From an uncultured Paracoccaceae bacterium (GTDB lineage Bacteria > Pseudomonadota > Alphaproteobacteria > Rhodobacterales > Rhodobacteraceae): a stretch of 16,149 bases of DNA. Positions 1 to 6,846 of the stretch are shown here, one piece after another. A program made the position numbers and the translations under genes. Location: contig CAKZNY010000392.1 in the NCBI GenBank assembly GCA_937132145.1, positions 1 through 16,149 on the forward strand, given 5' to 3'. Each line of letters opens with the position of its first letter. Within the stretch, counting starts at the first letter, position 1. The notes beneath the pieces were generated by a model. It had not been told where the DNA came from and did no database searches. It saw only the letters and a program-made list of their open reading frames with translations.

Positions 1-701
1 TGCTGATAGCCACAGCAAACGGGGGAGGATAGACGCTCTGCCAAATCTTTCGAGGCCTCGATAGCGCCGCCGATAACCACACCTGCTCCGTTCAAAATAA
101 CTGGGAACTTGGCGTTTGACAGCAGCTTGGCGGCCTTGGCAATCGCGTTTACGCCGCCAGAGGGGCGCTCGAATTCCACAATAGCGGGAAGGTCGATGTC
201 GATCACTTGTGTCCACATATCGCGCGGAATGTTGATTTGTGCAGGCGCGGAAAGACGTTTGGCCTTCATGATGACGCGGTTCAGAACCTCGGCAATACGC
301 GAGGGGTCGCGGACCTCTTCCTGATAAGCGACGCAATCGGCGAACATGCGCATCTGCTCCACTTCCTGAAAACCGCCCTGACCGATGCTCTTGTTTGCCG
401 CCTGCGGCGTGACCAGCAGCATCGGTGTGTGGTTCCAGTATGCGGTCTTGATCGGGGTGACGAAATTCGCAATCCCCGGACCGTTTTGGGCAATCGCCAT
501 GGTCATTTTTCCGGACGCGCGGGAAAAACCATCCGCCATCATGCCGCCGCTGTATTCGTGCGCACAATCCCAGAACGTGATCCCCGCCGCCGGAAAATAA
601 TCCGAGATCGGCATGAAAGCCGAACCGATAATGCCGAACGCATTGTCAATTCCGTGCATTTGCAAAACCTTAACAAAGGCCTCTTCGGTGGTCATTTTCA
701 T
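1..701 (-). CDS. xsc: Sulfoacetaldehyde acetyltransferase, N-terminal part (cut by window edge)
   Basis: This ThDP-dependent cytoplasmic enzyme converts sulfoacetaldehyde plus phosphate to acetyl phosphate and sulfite, the desulfonation step of taurine breakdown. About 233 residues are visible; family members are near 590, so the C-terminal ThDP-binding half lies off the left edge. The start ATG at 701-699 gives MKMTTEEAFVKVLQMHG, with an AAGGA seven bases upstream. Recognisable Xsc signatures are GIIGSAFMPISD (about residues 23-34), CAHEYSGGMMADGF (46-59), whose Glu49 sits where ThDP enzymes place the cofactor-activating glutamate, AQNGPGIANF (71-80) and QGGFQEVEQM. These separate it from acetolactate synthase. 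The gene is downstream of tauR on the same strand, 78 bp away, as expected for a TauR-controlled taurine locus. Identity is from motif recognition plus context; a pta gene would be expected beyond the edge but is not visible. Confidence 0.9.
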   Translation of the reverse strand, partial: MKMTTEEAFVKVLQMHGIDNAFGIIGSAFMPISDYFPAAGITFWDCAHEYSGGMMADGFSRASGKMTMAIAQNGPGIANFVTPIKTAYWNHTPMLLVTPQAANKSIGQGGFQEVEQMRMFADCVAYQEEVRDPSRIAEVLNRVIMKAKRLSAPAQINIPRDMWTQVIDIDLPAIVEFERPSGGVNAIAKAAKLLSNAKFPVILNGAGVVIGGAIEASKDLAERLSSPVCCGYQ

Positions 702-779
702 GGCGATATCCTTGTGATGATGCGTGTAAACCTGCGTCCGAATATGATGGGTCGGACTCGTCAGTAATAGGGCCAGAAC
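702..779 (-). promoter_or_regulatory. xsc upstream region with a possible TauR half-site
   Basis: This 78-bp gap lies between the tauR stop and the xsc start. On the minus strand it contains CTGGCCCTAT (776 to 767), which resembles the two 10-bp repeats in front of tpa. No convincing second copy occurs 22 bp further on. It may be a degenerate TauR site giving xsc its own promoter, or chance. The AAGGA ribosome binding site of xsc is at the other end of the gap. Confidence 0.3.
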
Positions 780-2264
780 TTAGGCGGTATTATAGCCAGT
801 TTGCATTTCAACGATAGCCTGCTCGATCCGCCTGATCCCCTCGGGAATTTTTTCCGATGAAATCGACGAGTACGCCAACCGGAAGAAGTTTTTCGGCGCG
901 GTATCACTTGCGAAAAACGGAGCACCCGCTTCGATTAATACACCCTGCGCCTTCAAATTCTCGGCAAGAACTTCGGTGTCGATGTTATCGGGGGCTTCCA
1001 GCCAGAAACTCGACGCGCCAAAGGCGGCACTACCGGCGATGCGCATGCTGGTCCCCTTCAACGCGTCGTCCATCACGGTGCGCCGTTTATGAAACGCCGT
1101 GCGCATGCGTTTTATCATGGCATCGTAATGCCCAAGCCCCAGAAAATATGCGGTCGTTCGCTGGATATGACCCGGAGGGTGGCGCAGAACGGCGGAGCGC
1201 AACGCGCGCGCTTGGCGGATAAACGGTTCGGAGGCCACCATATAGCCAAGCCGAAGTCCCGGAAACAGGGCCTTGGAAAAGCTGCCCGTATATATCACCC
1301 GCCCGTCTTCATCCAAAGATTTGAGGGCAGGGGACGGGGGTTTAAGAAAGCTCATCTCGAATTCGTAATCATCTTCTACAATGATGAAATTCTTTTCACG
1401 CGCCAAGCGTAACAATTCGTGTCGGCGTGCCATCGGCATGGTCGTGGTTGTTGGGCATTGGTGGCTTGGGGTGGTGAATAACACATCAAAATTATCGGGT
1501 AGGCTGTCGGGTGGAAGGCCGTCTGCGTCAATTTTTACGGGGTATTGTTTGCATCCGGTATAGCGCAGGATTTCGCGCATGCTGTAATAGCCCGGATCCT
1601 CGAAGGCGGCCGCGCGATCTGCGTTCAGCAAAATATGCGCGGCCATCCACAGTGCATTTTGCGCGCCAACCGTCACCAGAATTTGCTCTGGTTTGGCCAA
1701 TATCCCGCGCCTTGGCAGGGAATTCCTTGCGATAAAGTTAATCAGTTCAGGGTCGTCGCGTTCGCCGTAATCCGAGGTCAGACTGTCGAACTCTTTCTTC
1801 CCCAGCGCTTGCAGCGCACACAGCCGCCAACTCGCCTGATTGAATAATGTGTCATCCGGTTGGCCATAAATAAACGGATACGGATAGCTGCGCCAGTTCT
1901 GCGGTTTATGAACATGTTTGCCGCCAGTGAAATCCTGTTGCACGGCCTGCGCCCAGTCCACTTTGTCTGTGACCATCGCACCACGGATTGGCGGCAAAGG
2001 CGCGCTCGGCGCGGTTTTCGAGACGTAATAACCGGACCGACCGACTGAGGTTATGTAATCATCCGAGACCAGCTCGGTATACGCCAGCGTCACCGTTATG
2101 CGCGAAATCCCCAGATGTGCGGCCAGTTTTCGCGAGGAGGGTAATTTTTCGCCCCGATGCAGCCGACCAGCCAGAATGGCCGAGGCAACGATCTGCTGGA
2201 TTTGCTTTTGCAAACTGCCCTGAAAATTCGGATCAAGAAAAAACGCATCTTCGACGAGGGTCAT
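780..2264 (-). CDS. tauR: MocR-family (GntR HTH plus aminotransferase fold) regulator of taurine genes
   Basis: This is a MocR-type regulator with an N-terminal GntR winged helix (about residues 10-80; HTH core KLPSSRKLAAHLGISRITVT) joined to a fold-type I aminotransferase domain (about 125-485). The PLP-binding lysine is in GSFSKALFPGLRLGY, near residue 331. Such proteins bind PLP and an amine effector and do not usually catalyse transamination. In Rhodobacter capsulatus TauR activates taurine genes; here it sits between xsc and a divergent tpa, so the same role is inferred. Two start codons are close together, ATG at 2270 and ATG at 2264. The second has an AGGA about five bases upstream and is preferred (494 aa); the first would give 496 aa with no well-spaced Shine-Dalgarno. 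The stop is TAA at 780-782. The upstream direct repeats begin 12 bp from this start, so autoregulation is likely. Confidence 0.85.
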   Translation of the reverse strand: MTLVEDAFFLDPNFQGSLQKQIQQIVASAILAGRLHRGEKLPSSRKLAAHLGISRITVTLAYTELVSDDYITSVGRSGYYVSKTAPSAPLPPIRGAMVTDKVDWAQAVQQDFTGGKHVHKPQNWRSYPYPFIYGQPDDTLFNQASWRLCALQALGKKEFDSLTSDYGERDDPELINFIARNSLPRRGILAKPEQILVTVGAQNALWMAAHILLNADRAAAFEDPGYYSMREILRYTGCKQYPVKIDADGLPPDSLPDNFDVLFTTPSHQCPTTTTMPMARRHELLRLAREKNFIIVEDDYEFEMSFLKPPSPALKSLDEDGRVIYTGSFSKALFPGLRLGYMVASEPFIRQARALRSAVLRHPPGHIQRTTAYFLGLGHYDAMIKRMRTAFHKRRTVMDDALKGTSMRIAGSAAFGASSFWLEAPDNIDTEVLAENLKAQGVLIEAGAPFFASDTAPKNFFRLAYSSISSEKIPEGIRRIEQAIVEMQTGYNTA

Positions 2265-2275
2265 GACCATCCTAA

Positions 2276-2307
2276 CTGGACTTAACTTCGGATTAAACTG
2301 GCTCTAA
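2276..2307. promoter_or_regulatory. Predicted TauR operator: two direct repeats
   Basis: CTGGACTTAA (2276-2285) and CTGGCTCTAA (2298-2307) are direct repeats differing at three positions, starting 22 bp apart, or two helical turns. Paired direct repeats on one DNA face are the usual arrangement for MocR dimers. As I recall, the published R. capsulatus TauR site is a CTGGAC-TAA type direct repeat. They lie between divergent tauR and tpa, upstream of the tpa promoter, in a position suited to activating tpa and controlling tauR. Confidence 0.7.
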
Positions 2308-2329
2308 GGGAAGCCTGAAACGGAACTTA

Positions 2330-2358
2330 TTGTCAATTCAAAGTTTCATTCCGATAAT
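2330..2358 (+). promoter_or_regulatory. Predicted sigma70-type promoter of tpa
   Basis: TTGTCA (2330-2335) and GATAAT (2353-2358) each match the -35 and -10 consensus at five of six positions and are separated by exactly 17 bp. Transcription would start near 2365, giving a very short leader that begins at the CAGGAG ribosome binding site (2365-2370). The TauR repeats would then lie at roughly -89 to -58. This also argues against the in-frame TTG at 2330 being a translation start. Confidence 0.5.
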
Positions 2359-2377
2359 TCAATACAGGAGACGCAAG

Positions 2378-3697
2378 ATGGCTTTCGACGTGCAATCAAA
2401 TTCGCTGGAAGAGTTCTGGATTCCGTTCACGGACAACAAAAGTTTCAAGAAAGACCCGCGCCTGATCACCAGCGCCAGTGGTGTTTACATGACGGATCAC
2501 AAGGGTGGTACGGTGATTGATGGATCAAGCGGCCTGTTTTGCAGTCCAGCGGGGCACAGCCACCCCAAGATCATCGAGGCGGTGCATGAAGCGATGCAGA
2601 ATTTCACGTATGTCGCCGCGTTCGGCTCGGCCCATCCGCTTAGTTTTGCGCTTGCGGAACGCATCACAAGGCTTTTGCCTGAAGATTTCAACCATGTGTT
2701 CTTTGTGAATTCAGGTTCCGAGGCTATCGACACCGCGTTGAAAATGGTGATGGCCTACCATTCCGCGTTGGGCTGTGATCGCGGCCGGTTTGTCAGCCGT
2801 GAACGTGCCTACCACGGGGTGAATATTGGCGGCGTTTCTTTGTCGGGTATGGTTAACAACCGCAAAACTTTCCCGTCCGTCATGCCAAACGTGGTGATGA
2901 TGCGCCACACTTGGAACGAGAATGAACTGTTTGTGCGCGGCCAGCCGGAGCACGGTGTGGAGCTGGCTGAGGACCTGCAACGGATGGTCGAAAACTACGG
3001 CGGCAACACGATTGCGGCCTGTTTTGTGGAACCCGTCGCAGGGTCTACGGGCATCCTTGCGCCGCCCAAAGGGTATCTGGAGCGCCTGCGCCAGATTTGC
3101 GATGAAAACGGCATTTTGCTGGTTTTTGACGAGGTTATTACCGGTTTTGGCCGCCTCGGCGACAAGTTCGCCACCGATGTGTTTGGCGTGACACCTGATA
3201 TTATGACGATGGCGAAGGCGCTGACGAATGGCTCCATTCCGATGGGCGCTGTCGCGGTAACGGATCGCGTTTACGAGGTGATTTCCGATCAGGCGGCACC
3301 GGGGGCTATCGAGTTTTTCCATGGCTATACGTATTCCGGACATCCGGCGGCTTGTGCGGCGGGCCTTGCGACTATGGCGATATTCGAGGAGGAGGGGTTG
3401 TTCGAGCGCGCGGCTGAAATGTCACCGTATTTCCTTGATGCGGTGTATTCGCTGAAAGATCATCCAAAGGTGAAAGACATTCGCGGAATCGGTATGATTG
3501 CCGGTGTGGAACTGCATTCAAACGGCAAACCGGGCCAACGTGGGGGGCGGGCGCAAAGCGATCTGTTCTGGAACGGGATGCATGTGAAGTTCACCGGAGA
3601 CACGGGCATTCTTGCGCCAATGTTTGTCGCCGAGAAATCACATATTGACGAAATGATTGGCAAGTTGACGAAGACGCTTGACGAATTGTCGGTCTGA
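2378..3697 (+). CDS. tpa: Class III aminotransferase, probable taurine-pyruvate aminotransferase
   Basis: This PLP-dependent class III omega-aminotransferase has 439 aa, normal for the family. Visible signatures are the NSGSEAIDTALKM phosphate-binding region (about residues 111-123), the Tyr/His pair of RAYHG (143-147), VFDEVITGFGRLG with the pyridine-binding Asp near 251, and TMAKALTNGSIPMGAV with the PLP lysine near 280, followed by HGYTYSGHPAACAAGLA. By context it would move the amino group of taurine to pyruvate, giving sulfoacetaldehyde and alanine and feeding Xsc. The ATG at 2378 follows an AGGAG with good spacing; the upstream TTG at 2330 falls in the predicted -35 box. Sequence alone cannot exclude beta-alanine, hypotaurine or another omega-amine as substrate, so the name rests on the tauR and xsc neighbours. 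It converges with bhcD. Confidence 0.75.
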   Translation: MAFDVQSNSLEEFWIPFTDNKSFKKDPRLITSASGVYMTDHKGGTVIDGSSGLFCSPAGHSHPKIIEAVHEAMQNFTYVAAFGSAHPLSFALAERITRLLPEDFNHVFFVNSGSEAIDTALKMVMAYHSALGCDRGRFVSRERAYHGVNIGGVSLSGMVNNRKTFPSVMPNVVMMRHTWNENELFVRGQPEHGVELAEDLQRMVENYGGNTIAACFVEPVAGSTGILAPPKGYLERLRQICDENGILLVFDEVITGFGRLGDKFATDVFGVTPDIMTMAKALTNGSIPMGAVAVTDRVYEVISDQAAPGAIEFFHGYTYSGHPAACAAGLATMAIFEEEGLFERAAEMSPYFLDAVYSLKDHPKVKDIRGIGMIAGVELHSNGKPGQRGGRAQSDLFWNGMHVKFTGDTGILAPMFVAEKSHIDEMIGKLTKTLDELSV

Positions 3698-3710
3698 CTT
3701 GGGAAAATGG

Positions 3711-3731
3711 CGGAGCGCTAAACGCGCTCCG
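3711..3731. terminator. Hairpin between convergent tpa and bhcD, probably bidirectional terminator
   Basis: CGGAGCGC (3711-3718), loop TAAAC, and GCGCTCCG (3724-3731) make a perfect 8-bp GC-rich stem in the 42-bp gap between two convergent stop codons. An AT-rich tract with several Ts follows on the plus strand (ATTATTATTTAT), and CCATTTTCCC follows on the minus strand. The U-runs are imperfect, but position and symmetry fit a shared terminator. Confidence 0.7.
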
Positions 3732-3739
3732 ATTATTAT

Positions 3740-4705
3740 TTATAGGTCGATCTCGATGGCATCGCCTGATGCGATGGCCAGCTCGACGGCGGCCGTTGCG
3801 ACGGCCAAATCCTGCAAGCCAACGCCTGTGCCGTCGAACAACGTAATTTCGTCGTCCGAGCTGCGGCCCACGTGGGTGCCGTTGATGACAGCACCGATCT
3901 CGGTGATCTGGTCTTGTGTGATCAAGCCTTCAGCAATCGCGTGCTGGCATTCGCCGATGGTGATCGATTGTGCGATCTCGTCGGTGAATACGGTGGCCTT
4001 GGCGATCAGCGCGGATTCGACTTCTTGTTTGCCTTTGGTGTCTGTGCCCATGCACGCGATATGCGTTCCGGGTTTGACTTGTGCGGCCATCAGGATTGGC
4101 GCGAAGCTGGACGTGATGGAGATGATCACATCCGCTTGTGCGCCGAGTTCGTCAAGGCTGACTTCCTCGAACGGCAGGCCGATTTCTTTGGCGGTATCTG
4201 CAAGGCGGGACAGCATTTCAGGATGGTAGTTCCAGCCGATGATTTTCTCGAAATCACGCTGCTCTACTGCGGCGCGCATCTGGAAGGCGGACTGGTGGCC
4301 AGCGCCGATCATGCCCAGAACTTTGGAATCCTTGCGGGCCAAGTGCTGGATGGATACGGACGAGGCCGCCGCCGTGCGAACCGCCGTTAAGTAGTTGCCG
4401 CCGACGATGGCCTTAAGCTGGCCGGTGTCAGGATTGAACAGGAAAATCGTGGACTGGTGGTTTGTTAACCCCTTGGCCTCGTTCCCCGGCCAATAGCCAC
4501 CGGATTTCAGACCCAGCGACAAGCCTGCCTTGTCAAACCCCGACTTGAACCCGTAAAGCGCGTCGGCGTAACCGATGTTTTCGCGGATGACCGGAAAGTT
4601 ATACGCATCACCGCGCGCCATCGCCCCGAAAACGGATTCGACCGCGTTGTAGGATGTGGTGCGATCAATCAGGTTTGGAATAACGCCCTCAGGAACAATG
4701 ATCAT
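3740..4705 (-). CDS. bhcD: Iminosuccinate reductase of the beta-hydroxyaspartate cycle
   Basis: This ornithine cyclodeaminase/mu-crystallin family protein (321 aa) reduces iminosuccinate to L-aspartate with NAD(P)H, regenerating the amino donor for BhcA. Motifs seen are GLKSGGYWP (about residues 65-73, with the conserved Lys), NHQSTIFLFNPDTG, the family Arg in NYLTAVRTAAAS (110), a Rossmann GMIGAGHQSAFQMRA (131-145), and the family signature FDGTGVGLQDLAVA (290-303). MGTDTKGKQE is also typical. The start ATG at 4705, giving MIIVPEGVIP, lies one base after the bhcC stop, so translation is probably coupled; a TAAGG lies nine bases upstream inside the bhcC end. An in-frame upstream start at 4819 would overlap bhcC by over 100 bp and is not credible. 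It is last in the operon, next to the shared hairpin. Assignment rests on operon position plus family; alone it might be called an ornithine cyclodeaminase. Confidence 0.92.
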   Translation of the reverse strand: MIIVPEGVIPNLIDRTTSYNAVESVFGAMARGDAYNFPVIRENIGYADALYGFKSGFDKAGLSLGLKSGGYWPGNEAKGLTNHQSTIFLFNPDTGQLKAIVGGNYLTAVRTAAASSVSIQHLARKDSKVLGMIGAGHQSAFQMRAAVEQRDFEKIIGWNYHPEMLSRLADTAKEIGLPFEEVSLDELGAQADVIISITSSFAPILMAAQVKPGTHIACMGTDTKGKQEVESALIAKATVFTDEIAQSITIGECQHAIAEGLITQDQITEIGAVINGTHVGRSSDDEITLFDGTGVGLQDLAVATAAVELAIASGDAIEIDL

Positions 4706-4706
4706 A

Positions 4707-5873
4707 TCAGTATGCCTTACCGCGTGCGGACACAGGCCAAAGCGTTTCGACTTTGCCGTTACGTACACCGACGTACCAGTCGTGAACGTTACAGGTTGGA
4801 TCGCAGTGACCCGGCACAAGGCGCAGTTTGTCGTTGATTTTCAATACGCCGTCAGGGTCGGCTACAACACCGTGCTCATCGGAACATTTGATGTATTCAA
4901 CCGCATCATCGCGACCATAAACCGTTGGCAGACCGCTATCCACGGATTGGGCTTTCAGGCCCGCATCCACGATGGCTTTGTCGGCTTTGGTGTGGCTCAT
5001 CACGGATGTTAGCAGGAACAACGAGTTTTCCCATTCGCCATCATCAATCCGCTTGCCTTCTTTATCCAGAATACGGCCGTAATCCGCATCCATGAACGCA
5101 TAGGAACCACATTGCATTTCGTTGAAAACGCCAGAGTTGCCCTCGAAGTAATACGAGCCAGTACCCGCGCCACCAACGATGTCGCATTCCAGACCTTGCG
5201 CTTCAAGCGCGGTCATGGCGTCGCGCACCATATCAATCGCAATGTCAACTTTGGCTTCGCGGTCGGCGTATAGATCCATGTGCTGCATCGCGCCCTGATA
5301 GGCTTGGATGCCTGCGAACTTCAGCCCCTCGGCGGAATCGATCAGCTTGGCGATGTTCACAACGTCTTGGCTTGTACTCACGCCACAACGGCCCGCGCCT
5401 ACGTCGATCTCAACGAGACATTCAAGCTGTGTGCCATGCTTTTGTGCAGCAGCAGCCAGATCAGCGACGTTTTCAGGATCATCGACACACACCAGAATAC
5501 GCGCGCCAAGTTTCGGCATACGTGCCAAACGGTCGATCTTGGCAGGGTCACGAACCTGATTGGAGATCATCACATCCTTGATGCCACCGCGCACAAACAC
5601 CTCGGCCTCCGAGACTTTCTGACAGCAGACGCCAATAGCCGCGCCCATCGATTGCTGCAATTTCAGAACATCAACAGATTTGTGCATTTTGCCGTGCGCA
5701 CGATGGCGAACGCCCATATCCTTACACAGATCGCCCATCTTTTTGATGTTACGCTCCAGCGCGTCGAGATCAAGGATCAGACAAGGGGTCTGGATGTCTT
5801 TTTCGTCCATGCCGGGAATGGCAGGAACGTCGTAGCCGACTTCGAGGTCAGCAAAATTAATTGGTGCGTTCAT
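4707..5873 (-). CDS. bhcC: Beta-hydroxyaspartate aldolase
   Basis: This fold-type III PLP enzyme of the D-threonine aldolase-like family (388 aa) condenses glycine with glyoxylate to erythro-beta-hydroxyaspartate, the carbon-carbon bond-forming step of the cycle. The alanine racemase-like barrel comes first. RHRAHGKMHKS (about residues 56-66) contains the PLP lysine, expected at K62. VEIDVGAGRCG (near 154-164) and GGAGTGSYYFEG follow. Close to the C terminus, PGHCDPT (354-360) supplies the His and Asp that bind the divalent metal in D-threonine aldolases. ATG at 5873 has GGAG six bases upstream, and that site overlaps the bhcB stop region, giving a 9-bp gap. The downstream bhcD start follows after one base. 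Older annotations would read 'D-threonine aldolase' or 'DSD1 family'; the gene order makes the BHC role very likely. Confidence 0.93.
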   Translation of the reverse strand: MNAPINFADLEVGYDVPAIPGMDEKDIQTPCLILDLDALERNIKKMGDLCKDMGVRHRAHGKMHKSVDVLKLQQSMGAAIGVCCQKVSEAEVFVRGGIKDVMISNQVRDPAKIDRLARMPKLGARILVCVDDPENVADLAAAAQKHGTQLECLVEIDVGAGRCGVSTSQDVVNIAKLIDSAEGLKFAGIQAYQGAMQHMDLYADREAKVDIAIDMVRDAMTALEAQGLECDIVGGAGTGSYYFEGNSGVFNEMQCGSYAFMDADYGRILDKEGKRIDDGEWENSLFLLTSVMSHTKADKAIVDAGLKAQSVDSGLPTVYGRDDAVEYIKCSDEHGVVADPDGVLKINDKLRLVPGHCDPTCNVHDWYVGVRNGKVETLWPVSARGKAY

Positions 5874-5882
5874 GGTACTCTC

Positions 5883-6836
5883 CTAGTTTTTCATCCACGG
5901 TAGCTTGTCCATATCGACATTGCCACCCGTTATAATCACCCCGACGCGCTTACCCGCGAACAGGTCTTTATTCTTGAGGATGGTCGCCAGCGGCACAGCG
6001 CTTGACGGTTCCATCACGATTTTCATGCGTTGCCATATCAGCTTCATCGCATCTACGATTTCGTCCTCGGTAGCAATCAGAATATCGCTGACGTGGTTAG
6101 AAACAAAATGCCACGTCAGGTCTTTTAGCGGAACCTTAAGGCCATCGGCCACGGTATCGGGCGCATCATCTGCAATGATATACCCCGCCTTGAACGAGCG
6201 ATAGGCATCATCCGCGTTCTTGGGTTCTGCTGCATAAATCTTGGTATCAGGCGCGACGTTGGATAACGCCAGACACGTGCCGGAAATCATACCACCCCCG
6301 CCAATCGGGGCAATGACGGCATCCAAACCACCTGTTTGTTCCAGCAGTTCAAGCGAGCAGGTCGCTTGGCCCGCAATCACGCGCGGGTCATTATAGGGAT
6401 GCACAAAATCAGCACCGGTCGCGGCCTGCACTTCAGCAAAAACCGCCTCGCGGGACGTGGTAGAGGGTTCACATTCCGTGATAATCCCGCCGTATCCGAT
6501 AACCGCATCCTTTTTGGCCTGCGGGGCTGTGCGTGGCATAACCACATGGCACGGAATTCCGCGTCGCCCCGCCGCATAAGCCAGCGACAATGCATGGTTG
6601 CCAGAGGAATGCGTCGCCACACCCTTCGCAGCCAACTCATCGCTTAAACCAAACACCGCGTTCGAGGCTCCACGAACCTTGAACGCTCCGGCTTTCTGGA
6701 AGTTCTCGCATTTGAAAAACAGCTTTGCCCCGGTCAGATCATCCAGATACGAGCTGGTCAGGACCGGCGTTTTGTGGATGTAGGGCGTGATGCGTTCGCG
6801 CGCAATTTTCACGTCGTCAAATGTGGGGATATACAT
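5883..6836 (-). CDS. bhcB: Beta-hydroxyaspartate dehydratase
   Basis: This fold-type II PLP enzyme of the serine/threonine dehydratase family (317 aa) dehydrates beta-hydroxyaspartate to iminosuccinate, the substrate of BhcD. It shows FKCENFQKAGAFKVRGA (about residues 41-57) with the PLP lysine near 53, THSSGNHALSLAYAA (75-89) for substrate and phosphate binding, and the glycine loop IGGGGMISG (178-186). Near the C terminus is TGGNVDMDKLPW. The ATG at 6836, giving MYIPTFDDVK, is chosen because AGGA lies six bases upstream; a longer reading to 6887 would overlap bhcA. The AAAGGA site overlaps the bhcA stop, leaving a 9- to 10-bp gap. Alone it would be annotated as threonine ammonia-lyase or threo-3-hydroxyaspartate ammonia-lyase. 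In the BHC, BhcD captures the imine, so nitrogen is retained. Confidence 0.93.
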   Translation of the reverse strand: MYIPTFDDVKIARERITPYIHKTPVLTSSYLDDLTGAKLFFKCENFQKAGAFKVRGASNAVFGLSDELAAKGVATHSSGNHALSLAYAAGRRGIPCHVVMPRTAPQAKKDAVIGYGGIITECEPSTTSREAVFAEVQAATGADFVHPYNDPRVIAGQATCSLELLEQTGGLDAVIAPIGGGGMISGTCLALSNVAPDTKIYAAEPKNADDAYRSFKAGYIIADDAPDTVADGLKVPLKDLTWHFVSNHVSDILIATEDEIVDAMKLIWQRMKIVMEPSSAVPLATILKNKDLFAGKRVGVIITGGNVDMDKLPWMKN

Positions 6837-6846
6837 CAAATGTCCT

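Noticed and set aside
207..767. 186-codon open frame on the plus strand
   Set aside because: It is a shadow of xsc; the minus-strand frame shows continuous Xsc signatures and a good ribosome binding site.
2330..2377. TTG start at 2330 adding 16 residues to the tpa product
   Set aside because: It coincides with the predicted -35 hexamer, has no ribosome binding site, and the ATG at 2378 has a good one.
3678..4229. 183-codon plus-strand frame overlapping the tpa end and bhcD
   Set aside because: It crosses the tpa stop and the terminator hairpin and is antisense to well-supported bhcD.
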